A stretch of 64,000 bases of DNA from Emydura subglobosa (lineage: Eukaryota; Chordata; Testudines; Chelidae), in NCBI GenBank assembly GCA_007922225.1, contig ML679969.1:15373999-15437998 (forward strand). Direction: 5' to 3'. Below the pieces are notes generated by a model, which was not told where the DNA came from, made no database searches, and was given only the letters and a program-made list of their open reading frames with translations. Within the stretch, counting starts at the first letter, position 1. Every line of letters begins with the position of its first letter. A program made the translations under genes and the position numbers. Shown piece by piece: positions 11,488-22,998 of the stretch.

Positions 11488-11575
11488 TATTATCATAGTA
11501 CCTAGGAGCCCCAGTCATGGACCAGGACCCGACTGTGCTAGGAGCAATACAAGTACAGAACAAAACGTCCAGTTG
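11488..11575 (-). repeat. CTAGCACA-family repeat, reverse
   Basis: ATAGTACCTAGGAGCCCCAG, TCATGGACCAGGACCC, CTGTGCTAGGAGCAATACAA and GTACAGAACAAAACG match, in reverse orientation, the family at 57575-57700. The overlapping short frames are shadows of it. Confidence 0.6.
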
Positions 11576-13439
11576 TTATAGTAACGTGAGGGTTGAATGC
11601 ACCTTACTTCACTTCTTTAGGGCCCTGGGAGCTTTGCCAGGGACTATCAATGGGTGCCTAATCAAGACTTACCACGTAGAATATCAGAGAATGGTGAAAG
11701 GGACATAGTTTGCAACATTGAAGACTATACAGAAGACAACAATAGGAAAGTGTACTGTAGAAAACAGTCCCGCACAATGCCTGTGGATATGAACTGAGTG
11801 TGGCCTTTAGAGGTCTTCCTGTCACTGAACTTTCTGATTTGACTCCATTCTACCTTTAGCAGCTCTTGGCTTGGTGCAGTATTAAAAAACTGCTCTTACA
11901 TTTGATTGATAGAGAGACTAAATGAAGTCAATGAAATTACACTGATCTACATCAGCTAAGGATCTGCCTGGCATGCCTCTAAAAGGGCTGGTCTCAAATG
12001 TATTTGTTATTTTTAAAAAACAGTCAGGTGTGATGCAGAATATGAGCAGAAAGGACAGGAGGTTCACTCCGATTGCACCAGCCAAGAATATTTCAGAAAG
12101 TGGGTGGAACTTTGCTGATTTCGTCCAACCCAGGAGCCAGCCCGTCAATATGCACTTTTAAAAATGTCCTCTAAACTAAAAGAAATTAGTGAAACCTCTT
12201 GGGAGCAGGTGTTTTAGATCTCTCAATGGGAAAGCTTCCTGCAGAACTCGTATCGATTTTAGTGCTTTGGCCGAAACAGCTCCACTTTGCACACAACAGC
12301 AAAAGCTGGTGCCCTCTTGAATTTACAGCTTTGAAGCCTGTAGCTTTAATCATTTTTATCATCTGCTCTGATAATATATCACTTGTAATGACAAACCTTA
12401 AAACAAGAAGCCATCTTACTGTCATATTTCTGACCTATTTAGTATCACACATCAGGAACTTTATTGTATTATCCATTCTGAGAATTGTCCAAACCAAGAA
12501 ACTTAAAGGGACAAAAGCAGTCATTGTACACGTAGGTCTTGTAGCATGAGAACAATGGGTTACATCCTGAGTGACTGTACTCCTATAGCTTTTACTTGAA
12601 ACACTGTATGTTTGATTCAGTATGTGTGCAGCTGCTCCAGTGTTCCTACCCTAGGTAGCATCGAAGCATAGTTTTATGAGGAAAGCCTTAGTTTTTAACA
12701 GTTTTCAAATCAAAGAGATAATTTAATTAAACGAATCCCTCTGGATCCTCTACTGCAGCAGCTTGTGGCAGGGGAAGAGGATGGTCTCCCTGCATTTTAT
12801 TGCTGTCAATGAGCACGTAGGATCCTGCACTCAGATAATCTCCCCTCCCGTCAGTCCCACTCTGATACGTGTAGAAAATTATGACTCATTTTTGCTGAGT
12901 GGCATTGACTGTTTTGAGTAAAGCAAAAGGAGATTGGGGGAGGAGGAGGGACATTTCAGTGCAAAACCAACCCACCCGCTGTCGTTTGTTTAGGAAACAA
13001 GCCTCCATTTGGATCCTGCTGTGTGCAAAAGGAACAGACGCCCGGCACATCCAGGAGTAGGTGACAACAGGGCCGCATTTGACACTCACTGAGGAGGAAA
13101 GAAAGCCAGGTTCCTCTCTGCTATGGAGCTCCACTGAACCTGGCTGCCTGCGGGGCCTCCACTGAGCTCAGCTCAGGCTCTTATATGACAGACCCCCAAA
13201 CAGGAGACACATTGCTCCACATTGCTGCACTCTACACCTCTTCAGCCAACAGATCCCAACCCTGTCCTTCACCATTACACCCACCCCTCCCTATGATGAA
13301 TCCTTTGACCTGCACCCAGCTGTGTGCTTTGCAGACTCACTACCCCTCACACTGAGGAAATTGTCACACTGGCTGGATCGGGGGGCCCTTAAGGTGTACT
13401 CAGGAGCTCGGATTACTCCCTTCTACACCAGTCTCGCGT
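11576..13439. other. Non-coding, nothing recognised
   Basis: Unique-looking DNA, somewhat more GC-rich after 12.75 kb. Frames at 11918-12161 and 12186-12549 sit on both strands over the same bases and have no domain. No CpG island or RNA gene seen. Confidence 0.45.
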
Positions 13440-14440
13440 TGGGTGGATTGGGGGGAGAGCATTTATGATATTGTTTGACATCAGTATGTCAAAATCATAA
13501 TAATTCATGTGAGATATGCCGTGTCAGGTACTGTTAGAAAGGCTATAATGTGCTAAGTAAGATGATAATGTTTATGTTCATGTGTTATATGTGTAAGGGA
13601 AGTTATGGATATGTTTGAGATATCTGTATTTCAAATTGTGCTGTCTGGGACACACCCCAGACAGGATGGCTGCAGAACAATAGCCTGCTTAATGGCCCAT
13701 TAAGACGTTCCCAAGTGCAAGGGGCCCAGGGGGAGAAGCCAGGGATATACCTGATGAGTCACCAGGACTTGCCCATGTCCATTTTGGTTCCTGTAGAATT
13801 CCACAAGCAGCATGGCAAGGGCCAGAGGACATAAAAGGCAGAAGCCTTGGAATCCATTTTGTCTTCAATCCTGTTCAGCTTCCAGTCATCTATCTACCTC
13901 TGGACCAAGCCATCTGCAACTGAAGCTGTGAAACCAAGGACTGAGACCTATCCAGGTACTGGGTGTGTACCAGAGGGACTATACAAGCCTTCAAACACCA
14001 CAATTCTTCTAGAAACCTGATGTATATGGACTTTCAAATCATTTGTATGTATCTGATTGCTTTAATCCTTTAACATTTCTCTTATTGTTTGTTTCTTTCT
14101 TTTATAATAAATCTTTAGTTTTAGTTACCAAAGGATTGGCTGGCAGTGTGATATTTGGGTAAGATCTAAACTTGTATTGATCTAGTACTGTGGCTGACCC
14201 TTTGGGGTCAGGTTGAATCTTTTTAGTAAAGAGCATAGAGTTTAAATAACTGGTCTCTTTACCGGACCTAGTGGCTGATTGGGACCCAGAGACTGAAATG
14301 CAGTAAAGGGGGTTGTGTGTATTTGTGTATTAGCCTCTTGATAACCAGTGTGGGGAATCAGAAGCACTGTTTGTGGATGGTTGAAAAGCCTGACTTCAGT
14401 GTCACCCACCAGTGTTGGGAGAATCTGCTCTCCTTTTACA
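13440..14440 (+). mobile_element. LTR-like or polyadenylated repeat (endogenous retroelement candidate)
   Basis: A TATA-like ATAAAA lies at 13831-13836 in GAGGACATAAAAGGCAGAAG, and an AATAAA signal follows at 14106-14111. The order (upstream region, TATA, about 275 bp, poly(A) signal, GT/T-rich stretch) resembles a solo LTR. TACCAAAGGATTGGCTGGCA just after the signal is a phrase I associate with a reptilian repeat. I found neither clear terminal inverted dinucleotides with a duplication nor any gag/pol-like frame, so class and ends are uncertain. Confidence 0.4.
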
Positions 14441-14845
14441 GCCTGCCCTGACCTTGGCATTTTCAGGTGGCTACCCTAGACACAGAGGGGTCACCGACAT
14501 ATCTCTCATTGGCAGTCCTCCCCCCAGATCTGCTCTTGTTACTTCTCTGTTCCCACTAATGTACCCCGAGTGTGGTTCTACTGTGACCCTCTCTCATTGG
14601 GGGCGGACCACAATACGTCAATCACTTCCACTGCCTCCCAGGATGGTTTTTATTTCTCAGAAGACACCCTGGAACTGGCTGGAAACTTTATAAAAAGAAA
14701 GAGACATTGGGAAATACTCCCTGATAGGACTACAAACATGCTTTCGGTTCTTGTCTGGACATGCACATGGCCATGGTCAGAAAGTGGGATACAGCATTGT
14801 AAGGGAAGGGCCAGGGAAATAAAATATTATGCTTTATCCCTGGAT
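14441..14845. other. Non-coding, nothing recognised
   Basis: May include the far end of the preceding repeat. Frames 14412-14693 and 14570-14974 have no recognisable domain. Confidence 0.4.
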
Positions 14846-14925
14846 AACTCCTCATCTCTAAAGTGCTTCATAAAAAGTAACTTTTTAACAAGGCAAGCAA
14901 TATTATTCCCCCACCCCTCCGCCCC
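14846..14925 (-). repeat. Possible MIR-type fragment, reverse
   Basis: CTCATCTCTAAAGTGCTTCA, then ATAAAAAGTAAC and ATTATTCCCCCAC, resembles the reverse of a MIR tail and CORE ('aaagtgctttataaa... tattatccccatttt'). The match is weak. Confidence 0.35.
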
Positions 14926-15258
14926 TGCCTCTTTTATTATTTTATTTACTATTTTTATGCTGTCTCATTTATAGCCATTGATTACCTGAGGTTCTGAGCA
15001 TATCCACAAAGATTAAACTCATAACACAATTAAATATACCTGGAGACTGTACACACAGCTTTAATTATCACTCACCAGTCGCTACTAATCATCAACAATC
15101 AAAAAATCCCCATTTTCTATATTTACAGAGTGGAGATTCAGAGTGAGTAAGGCCAGTCTTTCATTGCAATGGAGGCAGCAAATGCTCAGCACTCTGAAAA
15201 CATGAACAGCTGAAAATGGGCACCAAAAACGAATGGGTAGCTTTGAAAAAGTTGCCCT
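14926..15258. other. AT-rich non-coding, nothing recognised
   Basis: Poly-T/A-rich stretch and unique-looking DNA. Confidence 0.4.
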
Positions 15259-15345
15259 GAGTGTCTTGCTCAAGGCCACACGGGGAATCCAGGTCAATGC
15301 TGGGATTAGTGCTCTCAATCCTACCCCACATCTACTTCTGTAAAG
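15259..15345 (-). repeat. MIR-type CORE, reverse orientation
   Basis: TGTCTTGCTCAAGGCCACAC, GGGGAATCCAGGTC and GCTGGGATTAGTGC correspond to the reverse complement of the MIR core ('tgacttgcccaaggtcacacag... gcagagctgggattag'). Confidence 0.7.
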
Positions 15346-16696
15346 CTGACATACTTCCAAGCAGTTGAAAGGCAGAAAAGTTAAAGAGACAGGCCCATAT
15401 TTTTGTTTTGCCAAACCCTGGCACTTTTTGCAATATTCCAGAGTATTTCAGAGCTGGGGTGTATGCCAGTGACAGCCCTTTCTCAGAAAGTCTCACCTAC
15501 AGCTCCAGAAATTCTCAGCATTTTCCCAGCCGGGAGAGGAGCACACACTCTTATGGAATTAGCCTCTTTGTGCCAGTGGAGTGTATTGTCCTTCAGGCGT
15601 TAGATGGGTGTCTCTTTGCCTAATGATTTTTTTAAGCAGGAGTTAAGTTCTTAATGTCTTGTGGAGAGTGCCGGTGAAGTGCACTCTTCTTGCCAAGATC
15701 TCCTTGTGCTTCCTACCAAATGTTAATTGCTGCTAAGGTTTATGGCTCTATGGTGCTGAATGCACACCCAGAACCATGGTTGATTTATAGCTCTGCAATG
15801 TTTAATTGCATAAGAGTTGCTATATAAATCCCAATTCTTGCTGCTGCTAATGTTCAGGCCATTTAAAGTTGAATAGAATAGCTGTAAATGGCTGCCGGGC
15901 AGATACCCTGGCTTCCTCTGCTAGCCCTGAGGGAGAGAGACTGATTAGATCAGAGCTGACATCTAAATGACATTAGATTACAATAGACCAAACCAGATTG
16001 GAATTGATGCCTGTTAATTATTTTTTTTAAAGACACTTTAGTGAGAAGTTAACCATGAAGATGCACCAGCTAGTTGATCCAATGATGACCAGAGGGAGCT
16101 TTTAACAGACCAGAGACCCTAGAGACATTGCATTTGCTAGGTTTGAAGGGTTTTTGTTGGAAGAGGTGGGGTAGGAGGTTAGTAGTACCTCTGGGTCAGT
16201 TGCATTTCACTAAGGCTTTGCTGGCTAATATGATTTTGGGGAGGTGAACATCATACCCCTTTAAAAATGGCCCACTGAACTGTGCGTGGAGGTTCACAGG
16301 GTAGATTTTATCTTTTCTGTTGTTCCTAGATGACTGACCCTACATGATTTGTCACCACCCCTCTGGTCCTGGTGCTCTCAAATGTCCAAAGTATAAAACA
16401 TCTGCAATCCTGTTCAAACAAAAGAAAAGGGGATGACTTTTCCCCAGCTAGACAGTGCAAATCCTTAGCCACTATCTGGAACTATATTTTATTCACGTAG
16501 ATTGTCATAATGTGCACCTCCACAATGTAGCTTTGCATCAGGATTTATCTTCCTGTGAAGATAAGATCTTCCTATGAAGCATCTGGTACTAGAGAAATGT
16601 CAGCAGGGCCCCCACATGGGCCCACTCTATCTCGGTCTGGAGGCCCTGAGGGCCCGGCCCAGGCTGCAACCCTCATTACCATAAGGAAAAACATTT
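15346..16696. other. Non-coding, nothing recognised
   Basis: Unique-looking. A run of T at 16021-16029 and two overlapping short plus frames at 15403-15623 have no family resemblance. Confidence 0.45.
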
Positions 16697-16806
16697 TCAT
16701 GGCTCATGAGATTGTATGTATGGGATGAGGGACTGTGGTATGTGGGTGGGTGGGGACCCGTATTACAAGTTTGTACTGGATCTGAAAAAATTATGTTTGG
16801 GCCCCG
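16697..16806 (+). repeat. Unnamed repeat, copy 2 of 2 in window
   Basis: Aligns with 4950-5055 in the same orientation, sharing the identical TTACAAGTTTGTACTGG and the AAAAAATTATG(T/C)TTGG end. The upstream GTGGGTGGGTGGGG corresponds to GTGGGAGGGGG in copy 1. Confidence 0.6.
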
Positions 16807-16835
16807 AATGTCAGAGGCAGGGTGCCAGCCTACGT

Positions 16836-16870
16836 GCACCAATGGTCTGATCCAGTCTGTTCCCATGTAT
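16836..16870 (-). repeat. Fragment of GGATCAGACC-family repeat
   Basis: CACCAATGGTCTGATCCAGT followed by CCCATGTAT is the reverse of the start of the family seen at 1380-1580. Confidence 0.45.
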
Positions 16871-19369
16871 AACATTGTCTTAACAGGAATAACATTTTCA
16901 CTAGCCTCCGTTTTAGGAATCAGCATTTCTGACAAAGCTAAGTTATAGAATAAGAGTAAGATCACACCAGGTCTCTGTGGAACATGGGTAAATTTGGCTC
17001 CGACCTGATATATACTGCATAATAATGTGGTTTTGCAAATTCTTGTCAATGTCTTAACAGGCATTCCTGTATCTTGACAGACACATTTCTTCCTAATAAG
17101 CAAAAGTTTGTGAGAGCTACCATATAATATTTCTGCATATGTTGCAGATAAGGAAAATATGTTCTCATTTTTAGAAAGTAACAGATTGTGTGAACAGGAT
17201 GATATGAGGGAAACATTGCAAACATTTTGCCAATATGTTTGTTTGTATTTACACGAATCCTTGCCCAGTTAATGTTAGCCATCATGGTTTGGTTTGGAAC
17301 TGGACCATATGTACCCATCTGCCCACACGAGCAGAGAGAGATAACACACTGAGATTGTGGTAACTAGCAAGTCCGCATCATGAGTGGGGGCAGTCACATT
17401 TTCAGTTTATTGTCACTTACTGGCGTCAAGTGAGATGGACAAACCTTGTCACTGCATAAAACACACCCTCAAGCTCCAACAGCGTGTGCAGTATTGTGCT
17501 GGATCACGCCACATTACACCAGGCAACTACAGGTGATATCGACTCCAGTAAGCGGAATGCCTCACACTGCAACCCTAAGAGTAGCCAGTCTTCTGCAGTG
17601 CATTTTCAAAAAGATGCATAGTGACATTCCCACTGATGTCATTGGATCTCCTCCTGAGGTCCTTGCTCCGTTCTGACTAAGACAAAAAAACCCAACGTAT
17701 ACCATGCTCCCATTTCCTGCTTTTCCCCACACCATATGCTCCCTTTCTATGTACATCAACTTGAATTCTTTCACATCCACAGAATGTATTACTTACCTCA
17801 GCTTTCTGATTATAACTATATCTACATAGCACTCAGTCTATACAAATCTAAATGGCATCTGTCAATCTAAAAAAAAGACCTGCCAACAGCTCCCCTTGCT
17901 CACCCCATCAGAACCCTTGCTAAATTCACCACAGCTTAAAAAAAAAAATCAGGTCACTTTTTTAACTTCCAGTTTACAAACAGATGTGCCATAAATCTCA
18001 TGAGAGACTCTTTCCTCGTGAGATTTCCAGCCCAGTCAAGCACCCAAACTTAACTCCAAATATCTTGAGGTTCCTCTATCACTAGCCTATATCTGCCTGA
18101 GACCATGTACCTACTGGAAAATCTAAAAACCTGACAGGTCTGTTAACCAGACTTCACAGCACTGTTTGCTGCTATTATTTTGCATTATCTTCAGTTAATT
18201 ACTTTTACTGGCCTGCCAAATACCCTAGTGTTTTCACAAAGCTAAAAAAAAAAAAGGAAGCTTTGACCCTTCCACTTGTCAGTGCTATGCTTCACAGCTC
18301 TAAAAATAGGGCAGCTTTGACAGAGGAGAGATATTTTTGGAAAAGCTAGTTATTGCAGCCAATCACACATCATTATTAGAGCTCCTGCTCTGAGACTTCT
18401 TTTAATTTTCTTTTGCACATACATTTTATGAAGTGCCAAAAAGAATTGATGCATGACCTTGAGAATAGACGACACGTTAGAAATTCTCTCTCTTGAGGTG
18501 CCCTTCCTGCCTTCTGCTCCTTTTCAATGAATGTAAGTGGGAGGGAAATATAACTTCCAAAGATGCTGCCTGCCCCCAATTTTCTTTGGAAGGCTCTATT
18601 TCTGCTCACATAAAGCGTAAATTACATGTCAATATCCAATATGACATGAAATATAGGCTGTTGGAAATTTTAACCAGAAAGGCATATTACACCAAATCAT
18701 AAAGTATAGTTGAGAATATCAAAGATGGCAAAATATATATCTGTATCTATATATTTGCAAGAAGATAAAGCCCCACTCGGCTTAGTAAGCTCAGTAAATT
18801 CATGCAAGGTATCAGGACTGACAGACACAGAACTCCTGTGTAAATAACTAGTCTATGGAATAGTTCATTTCGGAAGGTGACTCTACGCCGGTAAATTATA
18901 TAAGGTTACCAGACAGATATGCAGTTTTGGATATTTCACTAAAAGAACAATTACCATAAGGTCATTCTAGTATCTCTTATATTTCATTAGCCACCTCCTC
19001 GATGGCTTTCATTATACAGCCAAGAATCCGTCTGGTTAGGATTTATCCATGTTGCAGTATGTTGTGATCATGAGTAGATCAATGTCTCTTCCATTATAGT
19101 TAGAATCCATGAGGCACTGTTGAAGTCTTGCTCAGCTGGAAGTGTGATATGTCATTACAGAGCCAGCTGGAGATATCACAGTCAGTCATAGCACTGGTTT
19201 CATTAAATGCAGGCCTTTTTCTCCTATGGTTCTGATATAACTGATAAGCCTCTTTGCCAAGCCTCAATGTGGCCTCTGGCATTTGCAATGAAGCAGTGCC
19301 CAAACAAGGCTACGCAATCAAATGTGGGCAGTTGAATGTCCTCATCATCTACTTTTTCCAACACCAAGA
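16871..19369. other. Non-coding, no recognised feature
   Basis: Mostly AT-rich unique-looking DNA with short A-runs (17940, 18245) and a TA-rich patch at 18730-18755. None of the frames (17046-17318, 17446-17676, 18376-18702) shows a domain. 19370 onward is the 3' region of a reverse-strand LINE. Confidence 0.45.
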
Positions 19370-21295
19370 CTAAGGAAGGCCACGGCTATGAGCATATTCC
19401 ATCCAAGTTTGTTTTGAACTGCCGTCTGCGCTTGTCTGGATGGATTTATGTGCCATGTTATACCATTATCTCCTTTGCCATCCATGGCCTCTCTCACCAT
19501 GCATTCTTCCACAGAGAACTATTTTAGTCAGTCAGTACGAGGTCATTCTAGCTACATGGCCAAACAATTGTTATTGGCACCCTTTGATGAATGTAGTCAC
19601 ACGTAGTTTCTACTTTTCAGACCTCTATGGATGTCATCATTCTTTACTCTATCTAGTCTTGTCACACCTATGACATGGAGCTCAGGCATCTCGTTTCAAA
19701 TGTTGGCAGCTTTTGCTGTAGATGCTTTGCCAATACCCACATTTCATAATCAGAAAGTAGTGTGGGTACCGTAAGCGTTATATATAATCTGGTTTTAACT
19801 GTCAGTGATGCTGCTTTAAGGTTTCCCATGTTTTAAGTCAAACGTGAACATTCTGCTGGAAGCAGCTATCTCTTGGTGATATCATATTCATAGTGGTTGT
19901 CATATGTCATGATGGTACCTAAGTAGCAGAAGCTGTCTACTTGCTTGACACCTACACTGTTAATGACTAGTTTAACCTGTTTCTGGATTTTTGATGTTAT
20001 CATTAGCTTATTATCACTTTGTTCATTCATTCTTAATACTTGTTCTCTGGCTGTTGAGAACAGATTAGTTGCTGCTCTTTGGTTATATTCCTTTGTAGGC
20101 ATGATCATTATGATATTGTCTACAAAGGCTAAGTGATTGATAATTTGCCCTGATTTCCTACAGCCTTAATCAATATTACTAAGGGAGCTGGACAAGATGT
20201 TTTCTTAGTATACAGCAAAAATACTGGACTGAATATGGACCCCTGTTTAACTCGTTTTCATTTCAAACCGCTCTCTCAGCACACTTGACTCTTACTACGT
20301 GGCATGCTACTATGCTATACAGACTCTGTAGCATTTGAATGACCTTGCTGCTAAAACCATGCCATTTGAGTACTTTCCACAGAACCTCTCTGTTAGCAGA
20401 GACAAACGCTTTCTTTAAGTCAGCAAATGTGCAAACCAGGGGTTCTTTGAACTCAATGTGTCTCTCCAAGATTTGATGAAAAGCAAATCTCTGATCTACG
20501 GCAGAATGTGCAGGTCTAAAACCAGCTTGTGACTCAGAAAGGATTTCCTCTGCACTTCTTTTCATGCAGTTGAGAATCACTCTACAGAACACCTTGGTAG
20601 GAATGCTAATAAGACTGATTCTTCTGAAGTTATCGTCATTTATTTACAATTAGATGTTGCCAATCTTCAAAGACTTCACCCTTCGTCCAAATTAGGTGAA
20701 ATAGTTTGCAAAGGAGCATAACGATGCCTCTTCCACCCTGTTTCAACATTTTATGCAGTATGCCATTTGGACCAGGTGCTTGTTGTTTTTATGGGGCCTG
20801 ATTGTGGCTTCAATTTCTGCTACCAGTATGCATTCTTCTCCTTTGTCTTTGCTGCCTTCACAGTTTATGGCTTCCAGGACAGCTGAGTCAACCTGACTGT
20901 TCCCGTTAAATAGCTGATGGAAATATTCTCTCCATCTTTTGAGCTTTTAATCTTTATCTACTCTATGATTGCCCTGAACATCATGAAGCTGACTTGTTAT
21001 AGGTGTTACATTCTTTGATGAGAATCTGTCTTTCTGAAAAAGCCCTCTTGCATTACTTTTTTTAAAGTGTTTTTCAAGCTCTTTGCCTTCTTTCTCAAGC
21101 CAGTCTTTCTTAGCCTTTTTAACCATTCTTTTTAGTTCCTTGTTGAGTTTTTTCTATTTTTCTTTTCTCCTCAGGGCACTCTTCAGCTTTCAGATGTTCT
21201 TAATATTCTGCCTTTTTTTCTTCTTGATAGGTTTTTGATCCCCGGTGTCACCAAATCTTTCCTTTTTGGATACAACCTCATCCCTAAAATGCACA
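19370..21295 (-). pseudogene. Decayed non-LTR retrotransposon (LINE) reverse transcriptase
   Basis: Reading leftwards on the minus strand, pieces of one ORF2 appear in order. A lysine-rich linker with KKAKKDWLEKEGKELE falls around 21060-21120, and RWREYFHQLFN is at about 20905-20940. Next come PGPNGI (20759-20776), then IPTKVFCRVI and SQAGFRP inside the open frame 20263-20592, then KQGS of the GVRQG-type motif (20237-20248). After those are LAFVDN (around 20115-20130), YLGTI in the frame 19866-20108, VKTRLYITLTVPTLL (about 19755-19800) and FGHVARM (19543-19563). This is the known order of reverse transcriptase motifs and C-terminal region in RTE-like LINEs; the exact clade is uncertain. It is dead: there is an in-frame TAA at 20947-20949, a one-base loss just before PGPNGI (about 20777), a stop near 20262, and the catalytic FADD-type box reads FVDN. 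No endonuclease domain is visible upstream, which indicates a 5'-truncated copy. Confidence 0.9.
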
Positions 21296-22382
21296 AATCA
21301 TCTTAGTGAGTCCTGAAGTGCCATTACCCACTGGCAAGGGCAAAGAGAGGGGTGCACAGATTGTGCAGGTGTAACTTAGGCATCTGTTTCTGTAAACATG
21401 GCTGGAAGTTTTTTAAAACATAACAAATCATCCAGTGCTCTCTGCCTGTTTGACTGTAGAAAGAAGCCCAGCTGTGCTGGTCTTTCTGCTGTAGACTAAT
21501 AAGAATATAGAGAACGTAGAGAATTTTTTGGGAATGGGGGTGGCATGAAATTTCTAAGATTGCTCCTTGCCTCCCATGTTTACCACCACCATTCTCCCCT
21601 TTAGGCTTCAGGAAGTGGTACTGATCAGCACAGCTGTGAGCAGGAGTCAGTGAAGAGGACACAGTAGCAATGCTCAGATACTTAGGTACCGGCAAAGCAA
21701 GGGAAAATGGGGGAAGGCCATTTTTATGTTCAGCATTTCAATTAAACATTTGGAGACACACATTGGATTCTGTATCCCTCTTCAGATATATGTAGAGTAC
21801 TCAGCATGCTCACTGTGTTTGTGCTCCATAAAGGGGAATGAAATCTTTTTCACCAATAGCACTAGGATGTGTTTATGGCAGGGCCAACAGCCCCTAATTT
21901 ATGGAGTAATAAACAGGGAGAATGGATAGGTTATAAAAGTCAATTAGCAAATGAGAATCAAACTAAACAAAGCCTGGTGAATTAAAGGCAAGGAGGCTAA
22001 TTTTCAGATGTGCTGAGCACCCACTACTCCATCTGAAATCAGTGGACTCAGCAAATGCTGTCATGCAGAGGCCCCTGGCCTAAAGTATCCAAGGTGACAA
22101 ACATCTAACTCAGCCTGTTACATAAAATGGCTTATAAAAGTCAGCAAAAATTGAAGACTGGAAGAGTGAATTAATTCCAAACACCACCTGGTATGTGAGA
22201 CTCAGGTTCCTGCTGTCACCTGCTTCCTCATGTATCCTCCTTATTTCTTCTCTTTCCTATCTCTCTCTTTGCCTCTTGTTTAAGAAAAGTCTGGCTTAGC
22301 CAGCCAAGACTGTTTATTTTGCAGTACTGCTGTGAGTACCAGAGAGGTAGCTAAAAGCAATGCTCTGAACAGCCCAATGCTG
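21296..22382. other. Non-coding, nothing firmly recognised
   Basis: Unique-looking DNA. A fragment near 21995-22060 (TTTTCAGATGTGCTGAGCAC, ATCAGTGGACTC) resembles the 'ttttcaaaagtgctgagcaccc' class of foldback repeats. The 123-codon minus frame 21324-21695 has no domain. Confidence 0.4.
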
Positions 22383-22475
22383 GTACAAGTTTGGGATGTC
22401 TCAGTGGTAGATCAGGCCATGTGCTAAGCTTGTGTTTCTCCAGCAGCGAGGTTGCAAGTCAGAATCAGCACCAGA
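22383..22475 (+). repeat. tRNA-like SINE head or tRNA pseudogene remnant
   Basis: GGGATGTCTCAGTGGTAGAT resembles a tRNA 5' part with an A-box. ATGTGCTAAGCTTG would be the anticodon arm, and GAGGTTGCAAGTCAGAATC a damaged B-box/T-arm. An extra insertion of about 15 bp separates the halves, and the acceptor stem does not pair well, so it is not a working tRNA. Confidence 0.35.
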
Positions 22476-22922
22476 AACAGAGGCTGTGTTTTCTCTCTTT
22501 GCTGTGCTTCACTCCCCTCTCTGGTATGTGTTTGTCTCGTGTTATCTATAAGGAAGCAGGACTGGACTTCAACAGCAGCAGCAACACCAAGACTTCCTGC
22601 CCCTCCAAGCTAACTTCTTCTCTTTTCTCCAAAAGGACAGGTAATATCATCTGTAATATCACCTAAAAGATTGTCATATGGGGGGAGGAGATCCCTATAA
22701 AGGGAAAAAAGAAGTCTGTTAAAATGCTTAAAATCCTTACTTAATACTTATTTCAAATTCGTTAATGTTTTTCCTTTCTTTACTTTAATAAAGGTTCAAA
22801 AGATTTTTCAGTGGTGGTTGTTGCCATTGGGCTAAATCTATATTTAAAGGTGACCAGCACACATTTTTAAAGAGGAAAATCCAATCAACTGTTTGTAATA
22901 CTAAGTTGGCAACAGATCACAG
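22476..22922. other. Possible polyadenylated repeat, otherwise unrecognised
   Basis: CCCTATAAAGGG (about 22693-22704) and a poly(A) signal AATAAA at 22787-22792 lie about 90 bp apart. TTTAATAAAGGTTCAAAAG with GTGGTGGTTGTTGCC after it looks repeat-derived, but I cannot place it in a class. Confidence 0.3.
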
Positions 22923-22998
22923 GCCAGATCTCTAGCTGGTGTCAATCAGCATCGCTCCCCTGCAGTCAGCTACGTTCACCAGTTGAGGATTTGGTCCT
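22923..22998. repeat. Foldback hairpin repeat
   Basis: The left arm CCAGATCTCTAGCTGGTG and the reverse complement of the right arm CACCAGTTGAGGATTTGG agree at 13 of 18 positions. The interior holds ATCAGCATCGCTCCCCTGCA. The same arms are recognisable at 3923-3982. Confidence 0.6.

Noticed and set aside
16627..17103. 158-codon minus-strand frame
   Set aside because: It crosses two repeat fragments (16697-16806 and 16836-16870) and has no domain.
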